Source: Robertkochia aurantiaca (GTDB lineage Bacteria; Bacteroidota; Bacteroidia; Flavobacteriales; Flavobacteriaceae). From it: 64,000 bases of DNA. The notes beneath the pieces are model-generated. The model made no database searches and was not told the DNA's origin. It was given only the letters and a program-made list of their open reading frames with translations. Within the stretch, counting starts at the first letter, position 1, and every line of letters starts with the position of its first letter. Positions 18,511 through 27,699 of this stretch are shown here, piece after piece. The stretch covers positions 496,001 to 560,000 of the forward strand of contig NZ_JAINZS010000002.1 of NCBI RefSeq assembly GCF_020166495.1. The letters run 5' to 3'. The translations under genes and the position numbers were made by a program.

Positions 18511-18897
18511 ATGAAAAAATTACTAATGCTGATGTTTCTGAGCCTTGCCAGTATAGGCCTGTACGCTCAGGATACTCAAGCCAAGATCGAATTTAAGACC
18601 GACGTGATAGATTATGGAGAGATCGAGCAGGGAAGCGATGGCGTTCGTGTTTTTGAATTCACAAATACAGGTAATGCTCCTCTGGTAATCTCAAAGGTTT
18701 CATCTTCTTGCGGATGTACGATCCCTAAGAAGCCAGAAGAACCCGTAATGCCAGGTAAAACCGGAAAAATAGAAGTGAAATACGATACCAACAGAGTAGG
18801 TCCGATCAGAAAGACCATAATGGTTCTTTCCAATGCTTCCAATCCTACCGTAGCCCTGAAGATCAAAGGAAAAGTAGTTCCCTCTTCAGGTAAGTAA
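18511..18897 (+). CDS. Secreted DUF1573 protein
   Basis: A 128-residue protein with a signal peptide (MKKLLMLMFLSLASIGLYAQ) and one DUF1573 immunoglobulin-like domain: FKTDVIDYGEIEQGSDGVRV, VISKVSSSCGCTIPKKP and the C-terminal KIKGKV. The frame is open 12 codons upstream, but the ATG at 18511 begins the signal peptide and lies downstream of the promoter. The family is very common in Bacteroidota with unknown function. It is monocistronic, with a good promoter and terminator. Confidence 0.9.
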   Translation: MKKLLMLMFLSLASIGLYAQDTQAKIEFKTDVIDYGEIEQGSDGVRVFEFTNTGNAPLVISKVSSSCGCTIPKKPEEPVMPGKTGKIEVKYDTNRVGPIRKTIMVLSNASNPTVALKIKGKVVPSSGK

Positions 18898-18920
18898 GGT
18901 ATATAAACGAAGGTTTACAA

Positions 18921-18952
18921 AAACCGTCTGCCACCAAGCAGACGGTTTTTTT
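18921..18952 (+). terminator. Terminator after the DUF1573 gene
   Basis: AAACCGTCTGC (18921-18931) pairs with GCAGACGGTTT (18938-18948), followed by a T-run. Confidence 0.9.
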
Positions 18953-19004
18953 ATATGCCTAAACGGGAATCTGCTCAACAGTACCGGAGTCTTAACCAAT
19001 CGTT

Positions 19005-20153
19005 TCAGGCCACCTGGGGATAGCGGTCTTTCTTGGCACCACGTTCCCTGTTATACATCACCCATACACCCTTTGCTTTTCGGGTATGTCGGTATCCGAG
19101 CAGATGCCAGATCGAACGAGCCATAAAGTTAGCTACCGCAGGCTTGACAAGAAGGGCCTGCTTATCAGGGGTCGCCCAGGACACCCCGGGCAGGCAAACC
19201 AAAAGAGAGTCCAGCCTGAAACGGCGAAACCATCTTGACAGCATCAAGGCCCACCGGGGTATTTCCCTTATGAAAAAATAACCGTCAGCGCCTTGTTTTT
19301 GATATAATGGCATAAACAATACCTGCTTTTCTTCTGATTTGATAAGCTTTCCGTCTGACAAGGCAAGTTCAGTGCCTGCACTGATATGCTGAAAACTTTC
19401 GAAACCGGGTATCATTCTGAAATCCTCGTCCTTGTCAATCCCATAACGCTGGGTGATCTCATAAAAGGAGTCCTTTCCCTTCGAAGCCTCTGTCAGGGTA
19501 CGCCGATACGATTTGTTGATCCGCATACCCGAAGGAAGTAACCCGGCATATTCCAATGTCAGACACATAAAAGCTTCAGCATGAAGAACTGCACTTCTGC
19601 TTTGATGTTGTCCGGCCTCAAACCCCAGAGACACATAGCCCACACGATTGATAAAACTAAGCAGGGTACCGTTCAGGTACTCTTCGATGCCCAGCACCTT
19701 GGGAACCGGGAAGTGCTCAGAAAAGTTTCGGTTGATCATCGAATCGTCAATAGTGATAAAGGGTATGGAGGCGCTGGATGTGGTGTGAAAGTCGATGAAG
19801 TATAAAGGCCCCTCAATACGGCCCCAAATTTCATGGAGCATTTGCAGAATTTCCCGCATATCCAAATGCTCGGAAATAAAATCTTTATCAGCCTCAGCGA
19901 TTTTTTTGAGATGCAGATCGTCCCATATCCTGTTCAGATCGACATCCATATAACGCACCCCTTCCTTCAGCGCTGCGAGATTTCCTGACAGAACGTAAAG
20001 CGAACCCGAAAGATCCTTTTCCTCCAGAAAAGGCAGCAATTGCTCAAAAGCTCTTACACCGGCAGGTTCATTTCCGTGTATTCCGCAAAAAAACACCACA
20101 GCGGGCAGCTCGGGAGCGGCATCATATCTGTATAATACACGGTCTGGCTTCAA
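19005..20153 (-). CDS. Succinylglutamate desuccinylase/aspartoacylase family protein
   Basis: A zinc-carboxypeptidase-fold hydrolase of 382 residues. GIHGNEPAG (24-32) carries metal ligands His26 and Glu29; DVDLNR follows at 70-75 and FIDFHTTSS holds a third ligand. The frame is closed upstream by a stop with no ATG or GTG, so TTG at 20153 is the only reasonable start. It gives the expected 20 residues before the zinc motif. It follows the GCS2-CBS gene by 11 bases on the same strand. The family removes acyl or aspartyl groups from amino acids; the substrate is unknown. Confidence 0.8.
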   Translation of the reverse strand: MKPDRVLYRYDAAPELPAVVFFCGIHGNEPAGVRAFEQLLPFLEEKDLSGSLYVLSGNLAALKEGVRYMDVDLNRIWDDLHLKKIAEADKDFISEHLDMREILQMLHEIWGRIEGPLYFIDFHTTSSASIPFITIDDSMINRNFSEHFPVPKVLGIEEYLNGTLLSFINRVGYVSLGFEAGQHQSRSAVLHAEAFMCLTLEYAGLLPSGMRINKSYRRTLTEASKGKDSFYEITQRYGIDKDEDFRMIPGFESFQHISAGTELALSDGKLIKSEEKQVLFMPLYQKQGADGYFFIREIPRWALMLSRWFRRFRLDSLLVCLPGVSWATPDKQALLVKPAVANFMARSIWHLLGYRHTRKAKGVWVMYNRERGAKKDRYPQVA

Positions 20154-20164
20154 AAGATCAGGTT

Positions 20165-22009
20165 TTATAAATCATTTCGGGTCAATATCCCCACCAGGTA
20201 TTCATCCTGAACCACAGGCAGGCAACCTATGTCATGTTTCCGCATAAGCTCTCCTGCTTCTTTCATAGACCCCCAGGGCTCGATGGTGATCACATCCTTC
20301 TTCATCACCTCGGCAAGATATACGGGTTCCCCATCCAGACGTATCCGGTCGAGATCTGTAGAGGTCACAATACCTGTAAGTTTCCCGTGGCTGTCGATCA
20401 CAGGCATATGGTGAATTTTTCTCCAGCGCATTATTTCTCTCAGGAATGCAACATTATCTTCTTCCTGTGCCGTTTCAACAACCCGGTTCATATGCTGGTC
20501 GACCCGCTTCTCCTTCTCAAGGCTGATATCGACATCATCCTGCAGAATTCTCCATGACGAAACCGGATTTCCTTTTGACTGATAATGATATATGGCTGCT
20601 GTTAACGCCCGGCAGGCATCGGTCTTCTTAAACTTCTTGCGAAGATTCCTGTAACTTTTTCGCATCCATCTCGAAGCACCCTGATGCTCGATCCGACGGG
20701 TGATCACTTTAAGATAGAAATCGATATCCTCTTCTGAAACGCCTCTTTTCCTAAGACCTCTGCGGGCAACAGGTAATAAAATTTCCTGTACCAGCTTATC
20801 GAGACATAGCTGCTCCCCTTCCCAATAGATCTGACTCGACATACCATGTCTTGCAGCATTAAGGAAATTAGCTTTAACATCCCTGAATTCGAATAAATCC
20901 TGTACCCGGTCGTATTCGGCCGGTCTACCCGACATCATTCCAACCCAAAACATCATATTGGCAACCTCATCAATAACGGTAGGTCCGGCGGGCAGGTACC
21001 GGTTCTCTATACGAAGATGGGGTTTCCCGTCAGAAACACCATAACAAGGCCGGTTCCACCGATAGATGGTGCCATTATGCAGTCCCAGGGCCTTCAGCGA
21101 AGGTATTTTTCCGGAATCCAGCTCCTCCATGCTGGTTTTGCCGAAGTCTGAACTGATAATACTTCGAAACCGAATGATATCCTGTTTAAAGATATCGACA
21201 GGATCTCCCTGAGCCCAATCGTCTCCAAAACTCACCCGGGCCTCTCTTTCGTTAAGCTGAAATGAACTTGACCTGGTATCGGTACTTTGAGCGAAAAGGG
21301 CAATACGGGTTTCTTCCCATAATTCTTTCCCCATAAGCAAGGGCGAATTGGTTGAAATCGCCAATAAGGGTCCGGCTATCACCTGGGCCCAGTTGTAGCT
21401 TTTCACGAAGTCATCGGGCACCACCTGCAAATGTGCCTGAAAACTGGTATTACAGCCTTCAAACAATACTGAATCATGTTTTACAAGCAGTTCGTCTATT
21501 CCTTTGATATGAAGATCAAAATCCCTCCCCCTGATTTTTCTCAGGGTGCGGTCGAGCACTGCATAGCGCTCCAGGGGTGTCATGTATTCCGGAGCCAGAT
21601 GCTTTTTGCTGATAGTGGGTAAAATGCCTGTCAACAGTATGCGCACGTTCTTCCCCGCTGCATGTTTGGCCGCTTTATCGAGTAACCGCTCCAGCTCCCT
21701 CTGCATTTGGCTGAAACATTCTCCTCTTAAAACAATAGGGTCCAGATTTATCTCCAGGTTGTAACAGGCGATTTCTGTAGTAAAATGCGGGTCATCAATC
21801 GCCTCAAGAAGATCTGTGGCTAATGTGGAGGGGTACCAGTGGTTGTCGATCAGGCACAATTCCTGTTCTGCTCCGATACGAATGCAATCGGCCTCGAACA
21901 GTCTTTCATTGTAGATACGCTCGAGCGCAGCCACGTCAGAAAGCAGGTGTTTGTGATAGAGGGCGCGCTCCTCTGCCGAATCGATACTCTTCACGTACTT
22001 ATACCCCAT
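20165..22009 (-). CDS. Glutamate-cysteine ligase (GCS2)-like protein fused to two CBS domains
   Basis: The 614-residue product combines a GCS2-type ATP-dependent carboxylate-amine ligase domain (about 30-420; IRIGAEQELCLID, ALIDD-type ATP region, HLRIENRYLPAGPT) with a C-terminal CBS pair (about 500-614; MPVIDSHGKLTGIVTSTDL and CLPVVQDEYLVGILTRNDL). CBS pairs bind adenine nucleotides, so activity may respond to energy state. True glutathione synthesis is not implied. It forms an operon with an aspartoacylase-like gene, suggesting ligation and hydrolysis of the same amide-linked compound. The protein ends abruptly after the last CBS strand. Confidence 0.8.
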   Translation of the reverse strand: MGYKYVKSIDSAEERALYHKHLLSDVAALERIYNERLFEADCIRIGAEQELCLIDNHWYPSTLATDLLEAIDDPHFTTEIACYNLEINLDPIVLRGECFSQMQRELERLLDKAAKHAAGKNVRILLTGILPTISKKHLAPEYMTPLERYAVLDRTLRKIRGRDFDLHIKGIDELLVKHDSVLFEGCNTSFQAHLQVVPDDFVKSYNWAQVIAGPLLAISTNSPLLMGKELWEETRIALFAQSTDTRSSSFQLNEREARVSFGDDWAQGDPVDIFKQDIIRFRSIISSDFGKTSMEELDSGKIPSLKALGLHNGTIYRWNRPCYGVSDGKPHLRIENRYLPAGPTVIDEVANMMFWVGMMSGRPAEYDRVQDLFEFRDVKANFLNAARHGMSSQIYWEGEQLCLDKLVQEILLPVARRGLRKRGVSEEDIDFYLKVITRRIEHQGASRWMRKSYRNLRKKFKKTDACRALTAAIYHYQSKGNPVSSWRILQDDVDISLEKEKRVDQHMNRVVETAQEEDNVAFLREIMRWRKIHHMPVIDSHGKLTGIVTSTDLDRIRLDGEPVYLAEVMKKDVITIEPWGSMKEAGELMRKHDIGCLPVVQDEYLVGILTRNDL

Positions 22010-22091
22010 AATCCCGGTATTATTCAGTGAAAATAACTCATTTTAAAGGAGATAAACATGACAATTGTCAACCACAGGTATTTCAGAAATA

Positions 22092-23432
22092 TTAAAGTAC
22101 TTTTTTGAGCTGAAAGGCAAATTGAAGTTCCTTCCCGTCACGCTGAATGCGAAGTTTAAGTTTTTTACCCGGTTTTTCATTCAGAATCTCTCTCAGTTCC
22201 TGTATGCTGAACCGGTGTACAGGGGTTCCGTTGACCGATAGTATCACATCGCCCTTTCTGAGACCTACCTCCTTGGCAGGACTGTTCTCCCTAAGCTCAG
22301 CGATCTCAAGTGCCGGATGCAATTCTATGCTGTAATTTCGTTGCAGATCAAAGGTGATCCCCTGGCTGTTTTCATCTTTGTTTCGAAGATGATTAAAACT
22401 ACCTGAAATCTCGCGAACCAGTCTGAGCCCGTTGTGTTGCAGTTCGATCCCGCTCATATTGTATTTAAAGGGATCATTGAAGAATCGGTTCTTCCTCAGG
22501 GTGATCTTTCGATTGGGATAATCGAAAACCAGATTGAACCGTTTGATGATCTCGTTACCAACACTCCCGTTACGCGTACCCAGGTATTTAAGATTCTGGG
22601 TTGATGCCGAATCTGGAAAAGCCACCTTGGCCTGTTCCAGTTCAAAGTCACCGATGGCAAAACTGCGCACTCTGGAACGTTTCCCGTAGACATCACCGCT
22701 AAGCCCCCTTCCGATATAATCGTCAAAGTATTTTTCCGGCACGTTTATTCCCTGCTTTTCATCTTCAAAAAGCCATAGGGCATCGGTACTGCCTGTATCT
22801 ACCAGAAGGTACACCGGCAGATCCTGACTTTCGTTCAGGTCTATGAATCCTTTGATAAAGGGTTTATTAGCCACAATATCCATCTGATGGGTTTCGCATT
22901 TCCGGCAATTGCGGTAGGTATATGTGTCGGGCCGGTGAAATTCCAGACGCGCGCGGTTGTAGTTCACCTCGACCACAAAATTTTCAAACAAGTCATACCC
23001 TATGATACCGTTTACTGCGATACCCAATCTGGGAGACAGGTTAATATCAGTATCCATCAGGATATAGATCTCCTGATTCGGATTGTATATTTCTCCTATG
23101 CGGAAGGTGTTCCCTGATGATTTAATGGCCTGTATGGCCTCTCCGTCACCTAAGCCTTTGATAGTGATTTCTTCAAAGTTTCGAAGTGAAACAGAGTCGT
23201 TTTCGGAAAGATTAAAAAGAATGGGTTTGTTAACGCCGGTATCTACAATAAAAGACAGCTCTACCCCGTTCACCTCTATCGGTACGATCATCAGGTTATT
23301 GATGAAATCAAAACGCACCACCTCCTTCTCTTTTCCCTTTTGAAGATGAAAATCACCCTGGGAAAAAAGGAATACGGGGAACAAACCCCATAACAGGTAT
23401 ATCAGCAGCGAACGAAACAAAACGTAAATCAT
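22092..23432 (-). CDS. Secreted retropepsin-like aspartyl protease with PDZ domain
   Basis: The product has 446 residues and a signal peptide (about 1-25). There are two pepsin-like halves with active-site motifs FIVDTG (DTG at 64-66) and LLVDTG (DTG at 212-214), so a complete catalytic pair could form within one chain. A C-terminal PDZ domain (about 365-446; NSPAKEVGLRKGDVILSVNG) would bind peptide ends. The likely site is periplasm or surface. The physiological substrate is unknown. It is transcribed alone and divergent from the aminotransferase gene. Confidence 0.85.
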   Translation of the reverse strand: MIYVLFRSLLIYLLWGLFPVFLFSQGDFHLQKGKEKEVVRFDFINNLMIVPIEVNGVELSFIVDTGVNKPILFNLSENDSVSLRNFEEITIKGLGDGEAIQAIKSSGNTFRIGEIYNPNQEIYILMDTDINLSPRLGIAVNGIIGYDLFENFVVEVNYNRARLEFHRPDTYTYRNCRKCETHQMDIVANKPFIKGFIDLNESQDLPVYLLVDTGSTDALWLFEDEKQGINVPEKYFDDYIGRGLSGDVYGKRSRVRSFAIGDFELEQAKVAFPDSASTQNLKYLGTRNGSVGNEIIKRFNLVFDYPNRKITLRKNRFFNDPFKYNMSGIELQHNGLRLVREISGSFNHLRNKDENSQGITFDLQRNYSIELHPALEIAELRENSPAKEVGLRKGDVILSVNGTPVHRFSIQELREILNEKPGKKLKLRIQRDGKELQFAFQLKKVL

Positions 23433-23574
23433 TGATTGATGAACACTTAAGATACCAAAATCCTACGGTTATACCTAATGATTTAACATTTATGAAGCAT
23501 GGAACAAACCCCGGATCTCTTGGTCTCATTTTAAATATATTTCGCAAATTTGCAGCGTTTAAAAATCAGAGCTT

Positions 23575-24768
23575 ATGCCAACAATTTCTGCCAAAGGGCA
23601 CCAAATGCCCGAGTCACCTATAAGAAAACTGGTTCCTTACGCTGAAGACGCGAAAAAAAGGGGAATACATGTGTTTCATTTGAATATCGGACAACCCGAT
23701 ATTAAGACGCCCAGAGTAGCACTGGATGCGATCAAGAACAATACCATCGAAACACTTGCATACAGCCGAAGCGAAGGTTCAGAAGAATACCGACTGAAGC
23801 TGGCGGCTTACTATCGCAAGAACGGTGTGAATTGTGACGCTTCAGAGATCATCGTAACGACAGGAGGATCAGAAGCACTTATGTTTGCCATGGGAACGGT
23901 GGCAGATCAGGGAGATGAGATCATCATACCCGAACCGTTCTATGCCAATTACAACGGCTTTGCCACGGCATCAGGAGTGAAAGTGGTCCCTGTGGTTTCA
24001 GATATAGAAAACAATTTTGCCCTTCCTCCCATCGAAGATTTCGAGGCACTGATCACAGACAAGACCAGAGCGATCCTGATCTGTAATCCCGGGAACCCAA
24101 CCGGCTATCTCTATTCTAAAGAAGAGCTTGAAAAACTGGCCGCCATCGCCGTGAAACATGACCTTTTCATCATAGCAGATGAGGTATATCGCGAATTCAC
24201 CTACGATGGAGCAACACACCATTCCATTCTCAGCATAGACGGACTGAAGGATCATGCCATCGTGGTAGATTCAGTCTCTAAGCGTTACAGTATGTGCGGT
24301 GCCCGTATCGGTTGCCTTATCTCTAAGAACAAAAAGGTGATCGCTACAGCGCTGAAGTTTGCCCAGGCCAGACTTTCTCCGCCAACTTTCGCTCAGATAG
24401 CTTGTGAAGCGGCTCTGGACACCCCTCAGGAGTACTTTGACGAGGTTATCGAAGAATATGTTGAACGCAGAAACCTTCTTATCGAAGAACTGAGCAAGAT
24501 CGAAGGCGTACAAGTGGCAACTCCAAAAGGTGCTTTCTACTGCATCGCACAGTTACCGGTTGAAGATACCGATGATTTTGCACGCTGGATGCTCGAAAAC
24601 TTCGACCTTAACGGAGAAACAGTTATGGTAGCCCCTGCAGCCGGCTTCTATTCGACCCCCGGCATTGGAAAAAATCAGGTTCGCATCGCCTATGTGTTGA
24701 AGAAAGAAGACCTGGTCAGGGCAGTAACCATACTGAAAGAAGCCTTAAATCGCTATAATGCATCCTGA
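23575..24768 (+). CDS. Pyridoxal phosphate-dependent aminotransferase (class I/II)
   Basis: The 397-residue fold type I enzyme has the PLP-binding lysine in DSVSKRYSMCGAR (Lys236) and the CNPGNPTGYLYS substrate motif. It resembles aspartate/aromatic aminotransferases of Bacteroidota, which exchange amino groups with 2-oxoglutarate; the amino acid used cannot be fixed. It overlaps murB by 11 bases, so the two are translationally coupled. Confidence 0.9.
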   Translation: MPTISAKGHQMPESPIRKLVPYAEDAKKRGIHVFHLNIGQPDIKTPRVALDAIKNNTIETLAYSRSEGSEEYRLKLAAYYRKNGVNCDASEIIVTTGGSEALMFAMGTVADQGDEIIIPEPFYANYNGFATASGVKVVPVVSDIENNFALPPIEDFEALITDKTRAILICNPGNPTGYLYSKEELEKLAAIAVKHDLFIIADEVYREFTYDGATHHSILSIDGLKDHAIVVDSVSKRYSMCGARIGCLISKNKKVIATALKFAQARLSPPTFAQIACEAALDTPQEYFDEVIEEYVERRNLLIEELSKIEGVQVATPKGAFYCIAQLPVEDTDDFARWMLENFDLNGETVMVAPAAGFYSTPGIGKNQVRIAYVLKKEDLVRAVTILKEALNRYNAS

Positions 24769-25777
24769 TATACAGACAGATAAATCTCTAAAGGAATACA
24801 ACACTTTTAAAATTGACAGCAGGGCCAGGTTCTTTGTTTCGGTAAATACCGAAGAAGAATTGGCCCGGGTGTTACAATTAGAAGACTATCCCGAAAAATT
24901 CATTTTAGGAGGCGGCAGCAATTTATTGCTGACCACCGACCTCGATGCACTTGTTGTACATATCGGCATCAAAGGCAAAGAAGTGGTCGGTCATGAAAAG
25001 GGAAAAACCCTCGTTCGTATCGCTGCGGGTGAAAACTGGCATGAAACGGTATTATGGAGCCTGGAAAAACAGCTGGGAGGACTGGAAAACCTGAGTCTTA
25101 TTCCGGGGAATACCGGAACAGCTCCCGTTCAGAATATCGGGGCGTATGGTGTAGAACTCAAAGATGTGTTCGTCTCATGCGAAGCCATGGAGATAGCCAG
25201 CGGTAAAATAGTTACCTTCACCAAAGACCAATGTCGGTTCGGGTACAGAGATTCCATTTTTAAAAACGAAGCCAAAGGCAAGTTCATCATCACCTCTGTG
25301 GTGTTGGAGCTCACTTCAGAAGATCACCGACTCAACACTTCCTATGGCGCCATTGACAAGGAGCTGCAATCTATGGGCATAGATGAGCCCGGTATTGAAG
25401 ATGTATCAAAAGCTGTTATTCGAATCAGGCAGAGCAAGCTACCCGATCCCGCAGAAATTGGGAACAGCGGTAGTTTCTTTAAGAATCCGGTTATCGACCG
25501 TGTACAGTTCGAAAGATTACAAAAAAACCATCCCGATATGCCGCATTATGAGATCAGTCATAATGAGTTCAAGGTCCCTGCCGGCTGGCTCATAGAACAG
25601 TGCGGTTTTAAAGGAAAGCGGTTTGGCGATGCCGGAGTTCATGACAAACAGGCGCTGGTATTGGTCAACCACGGGAACGCTAAAGGCCAGGAGATTTACG
25701 ACCTGGCAATACACATCCAAAATACGGTTATGGAAACATTTGGCATAGCTATTGAGAATGAGGTGAACATTATCTAA
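24758..25777 (+). CDS. murB: UDP-N-acetylenolpyruvoylglucosamine reductase
   Basis: MurB reduces the enolpyruvyl ether to UDP-MurNAc in peptidoglycan synthesis, using FAD and NADPH. The 339-residue type I enzyme shows the FAD region FILGGGSNLLL, the LSLIPGNTGTAPVQNIGAYGVE signature region (described here in part: IPGNTGTAPVQNIGAYG), the proton donor serine in GNSGSFFKNP, and a C-terminal Glu in AIENEVNII. It overlaps the aminotransferase gene. Confidence 0.96.
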   Translation: MHPDIQTDKSLKEYNTFKIDSRARFFVSVNTEEELARVLQLEDYPEKFILGGGSNLLLTTDLDALVVHIGIKGKEVVGHEKGKTLVRIAAGENWHETVLWSLEKQLGGLENLSLIPGNTGTAPVQNIGAYGVELKDVFVSCEAMEIASGKIVTFTKDQCRFGYRDSIFKNEAKGKFIITSVVLELTSEDHRLNTSYGAIDKELQSMGIDEPGIEDVSKAVIRIRQSKLPDPAEIGNSGSFFKNPVIDRVQFERLQKNHPDMPHYEISHNEFKVPAGWLIEQCGFKGKRFGDAGVHDKQALVLVNHGNAKGQEIYDLAIHIQNTVMETFGIAIENEVNII

Positions 25778-25825
25778 TAAATTCTAAAATAGGCAGTTAT
25801 AAAGCATAATTACACGAATAATTAA

Positions 25826-25941
25826 TAAATTTGGCGCATATCCCGGGTTCTCGAACGACCGAAGCCTGAATGTAAAGCGCCACCCGTTGTAATCTATCGC
25901 ACCTGCTTAATGCCGGCCGCAGATAATCAAGCTAATACTGT
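25826..25941 (+). promoter_or_regulatory. -7 box and about 100-base leader of the ECF sigma gene
   Basis: TAAATTTG (25826-25833) matches the -7 consensus. About 100 bases lie between it and the start codon, much longer than other leaders here. The leader is GC-richer than the surrounding intergenic DNA, and I recognise no riboswitch class in it. Confidence 0.45.
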
Positions 25942-26484
25942 ATGAGCAAATTGCTGGAGAGAACCATAATAGACCATTTAAAAAACCGTGATGAACAAGG
26001 CATGAACCTGCTGTACGATCATTACGGAGATACGCTTTTTGGGGTGGCCATGAAAATCACCAAAGATGAAGACCTGGCCAAAGACGTACTTCAATTAAGC
26101 CTGATGAAGATTTGGGATAAGATAGAGACCTATAATCCTGAAAAATCAAAGCTGTTCACCTGGATGTTTCGCATTACCCGCAATACCGCAATCGATAAAA
26201 TAAGAAGTATTTCACTTAAGACAGACCAGGAGATCCAAATTGAAGTTTCAGACGTATATAATTTAGGCGTTCAGGGAGTAAACCCGGAACATATGGACAT
26301 TAAGAAACACTTGAACACTCTCGAAGACAAGTATGTTGAAGTTCTGGAAGCGCTCTTTTTTAAAGGTATGACGCAACAAGAGGCCAGCGAAGAGCTGAAT
26401 ATTCCGCTTGGAACGATCAAATCCCGCCTGAAAATCGGGTTACGAGAACTAAGAAAGATTTTCGACCCTGCCACCTTATCATAA
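25942..26484 (+). CDS. ECF RNA polymerase sigma factor
   Basis: The 180-residue protein has region 2 (LYDHYGDTLFGVAMKI, LFTWMFRITRNTAIDKIR) and region 4 with a helix-turn-helix (GMTQQEASEELNIPLGTIKS). It directs RNA polymerase to stress or envelope promoters. The next gene, 11 bases downstream, encodes its membrane anti-sigma factor. Such pairs usually autoregulate. The signal sensed is unknown. Confidence 0.93.
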   Translation: MSKLLERTIIDHLKNRDEQGMNLLYDHYGDTLFGVAMKITKDEDLAKDVLQLSLMKIWDKIETYNPEKSKLFTWMFRITRNTAIDKIRSISLKTDQEIQIEVSDVYNLGVQGVNPEHMDIKKHLNTLEDKYVEVLEALFFKGMTQQEASEELNIPLGTIKSRLKIGLRELRKIFDPATLS

Positions 26485-26495
26485 TTATCTGTAAA

Positions 26496-27275
26496 ATGAA
26501 AGATACGATACATACGGTATTAGAATCTGACCTGTTAGAGCGGTATTTAACCGGTGAGACCTCTGTAGAGGAGTCTCTTCGTGCAGAACACCTTATCGGA
26601 AAATATCCCGAGATCGAAAAGGAATACGAGATCCTGCAGGAAAACCTGGAGCTCTTCATCAGGTCATACGCTGTAGAAGCTCCTGAAGACCTCAGGAAAG
26701 AGATCGTTTCAGAGCTCGGCAAATCGCAAGCCGCTGACGATAAGAAGCCCGTATCCTGGCTTTTCATAGCAGCCTCGGTGGCAGCTATGATATTCGCCAT
26801 GGCTACCGTAACCCTCTGGAAGCAGAACAAACTGCTTTCTGATCAGAACAACACCGTTGCCACTCAGATCGAGGATTTGAAAAAAGATATCGTTCTGACG
26901 AATTCTAAACTGGAAAATGTAAAAAGCAAGTTTGCTGTTCTGAACAATCCGGAAACCAAAAAATACTATATTACCGGTAACGAAAGAGCAAAGAACCTGA
27001 AATCTGTTGCTTACATAAACTCTAAGGAACGATTAAGTGCCATCAACGTGTTGTCGCTTCCTGAACTACCGAAAGAGAAAGAACTTAAAATGTGGGCCGA
27101 GATCAATGGTAAAATGGTTTGCCTGGGTACTCTCGAACAGGCTGACAGAAAACTAATGGCCCTGCCATTTAACGAAGATGCAACGGCTTATAAAATCACA
27201 ATAGAATCTAAAGGAAACAATAATTTTGCCACCATCGATACAGAAGTAGCAGATATTCGTTTCGACCAGGAATAA
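26496..27275 (+). CDS. Membrane anti-sigma factor (RskA type)
   Basis: The 259-residue product has an N-terminal cytoplasmic sigma-binding part (LLERYLTGETSVEESLRAEH), a single membrane helix at about 86-107, a short coiled coil, and a periplasmic RskA C-terminal domain (about 145-255; NVLSLPELPKEKELKMWAEI). It holds the neighbouring sigma factor inactive. No cysteine/histidine zinc motif is seen in the N-terminal part, so it is a zinc-free type. Confidence 0.9.
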   Translation: MKDTIHTVLESDLLERYLTGETSVEESLRAEHLIGKYPEIEKEYEILQENLELFIRSYAVEAPEDLRKEIVSELGKSQAADDKKPVSWLFIAASVAAMIFAMATVTLWKQNKLLSDQNNTVATQIEDLKKDIVLTNSKLENVKSKFAVLNNPETKKYYITGNERAKNLKSVAYINSKERLSAINVLSLPELPKEKELKMWAEINGKMVCLGTLEQADRKLMALPFNEDATAYKITIESKGNNNFATIDTEVADIRFDQE

Positions 27276-27301
27276 TATACGATCTGATGATCAAATAACT
27301 G

Positions 27302-27331
27302 AAAAGCAGCTCAAACTGAGCTGCTTTTTTT
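27302..27331 (+). terminator. Terminator after the sigma/anti-sigma pair
   Basis: AAAAGCAGCTCA (27302-27313) pairs perfectly with TGAGCTGCTTTT (27317-27328), followed by more T. Confidence 0.9.
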
Positions 27332-27398
27332 GTATAGCTTTATGATATTTGATTCCAGAAATCAGGTGTTCTTTTGTAACTTTGCACAAAATTTGGTT

Positions 27399-27608
27399 AT
27401 GGAACTTATTTTGATCAGCATCGTACTTCTTGGTTTGGCATTCGCAGGTATAGCCATAAAGATCTGGGCGAAAAAAGACGGTAAATTTGCCGGCACCTGT
27501 GCCAGTCAGTCGCCTTTTCTTAACAAATCCGGTGAGGCCTGCAGTTTTTGCGGAAAGCTCCCCGATGAACAAGATTGCAAGAAATCAACTGATCCTCAGG
27601 TGAATTAA
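27399..27608 (+). CDS. Small membrane protein with cysteine-rich tail
   Basis: A 69-residue protein beginning at the ATG 27399 (MELILISIVLLGLAFAGIAI), one N-terminal membrane helix followed by a soluble tail with five cysteines (CASQSPF, CSFC, DCKK). The frame is open further upstream, but the -7 box TAACTTTG at 27377-27384 lies inside it, so the later start is preferred. The CxxC pair and spaced cysteines could bind a metal or Fe-S cluster. It looks like a known small flavobacterial membrane-protein type, but I cannot name its function. Confidence 0.7.
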   Translation: MELILISIVLLGLAFAGIAIKIWAKKDGKFAGTCASQSPFLNKSGEACSFCGKLPDEQDCKKSTDPQVN

Positions 27609-27699
27609 CCCCCTTCCCTTTCAAATATCTTTTTTTTGTCATTCCTGAAAAGAATGAAGACTGCATTTTCTTATCTTTAAAGCAAAGCGAAACACGAAC

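Noticed and set aside
25834-25941. Riboswitch in the long leader of the ECF sigma gene
   Set aside because: I searched by eye for known conserved cores and hairpins and found none; only length is unusual.
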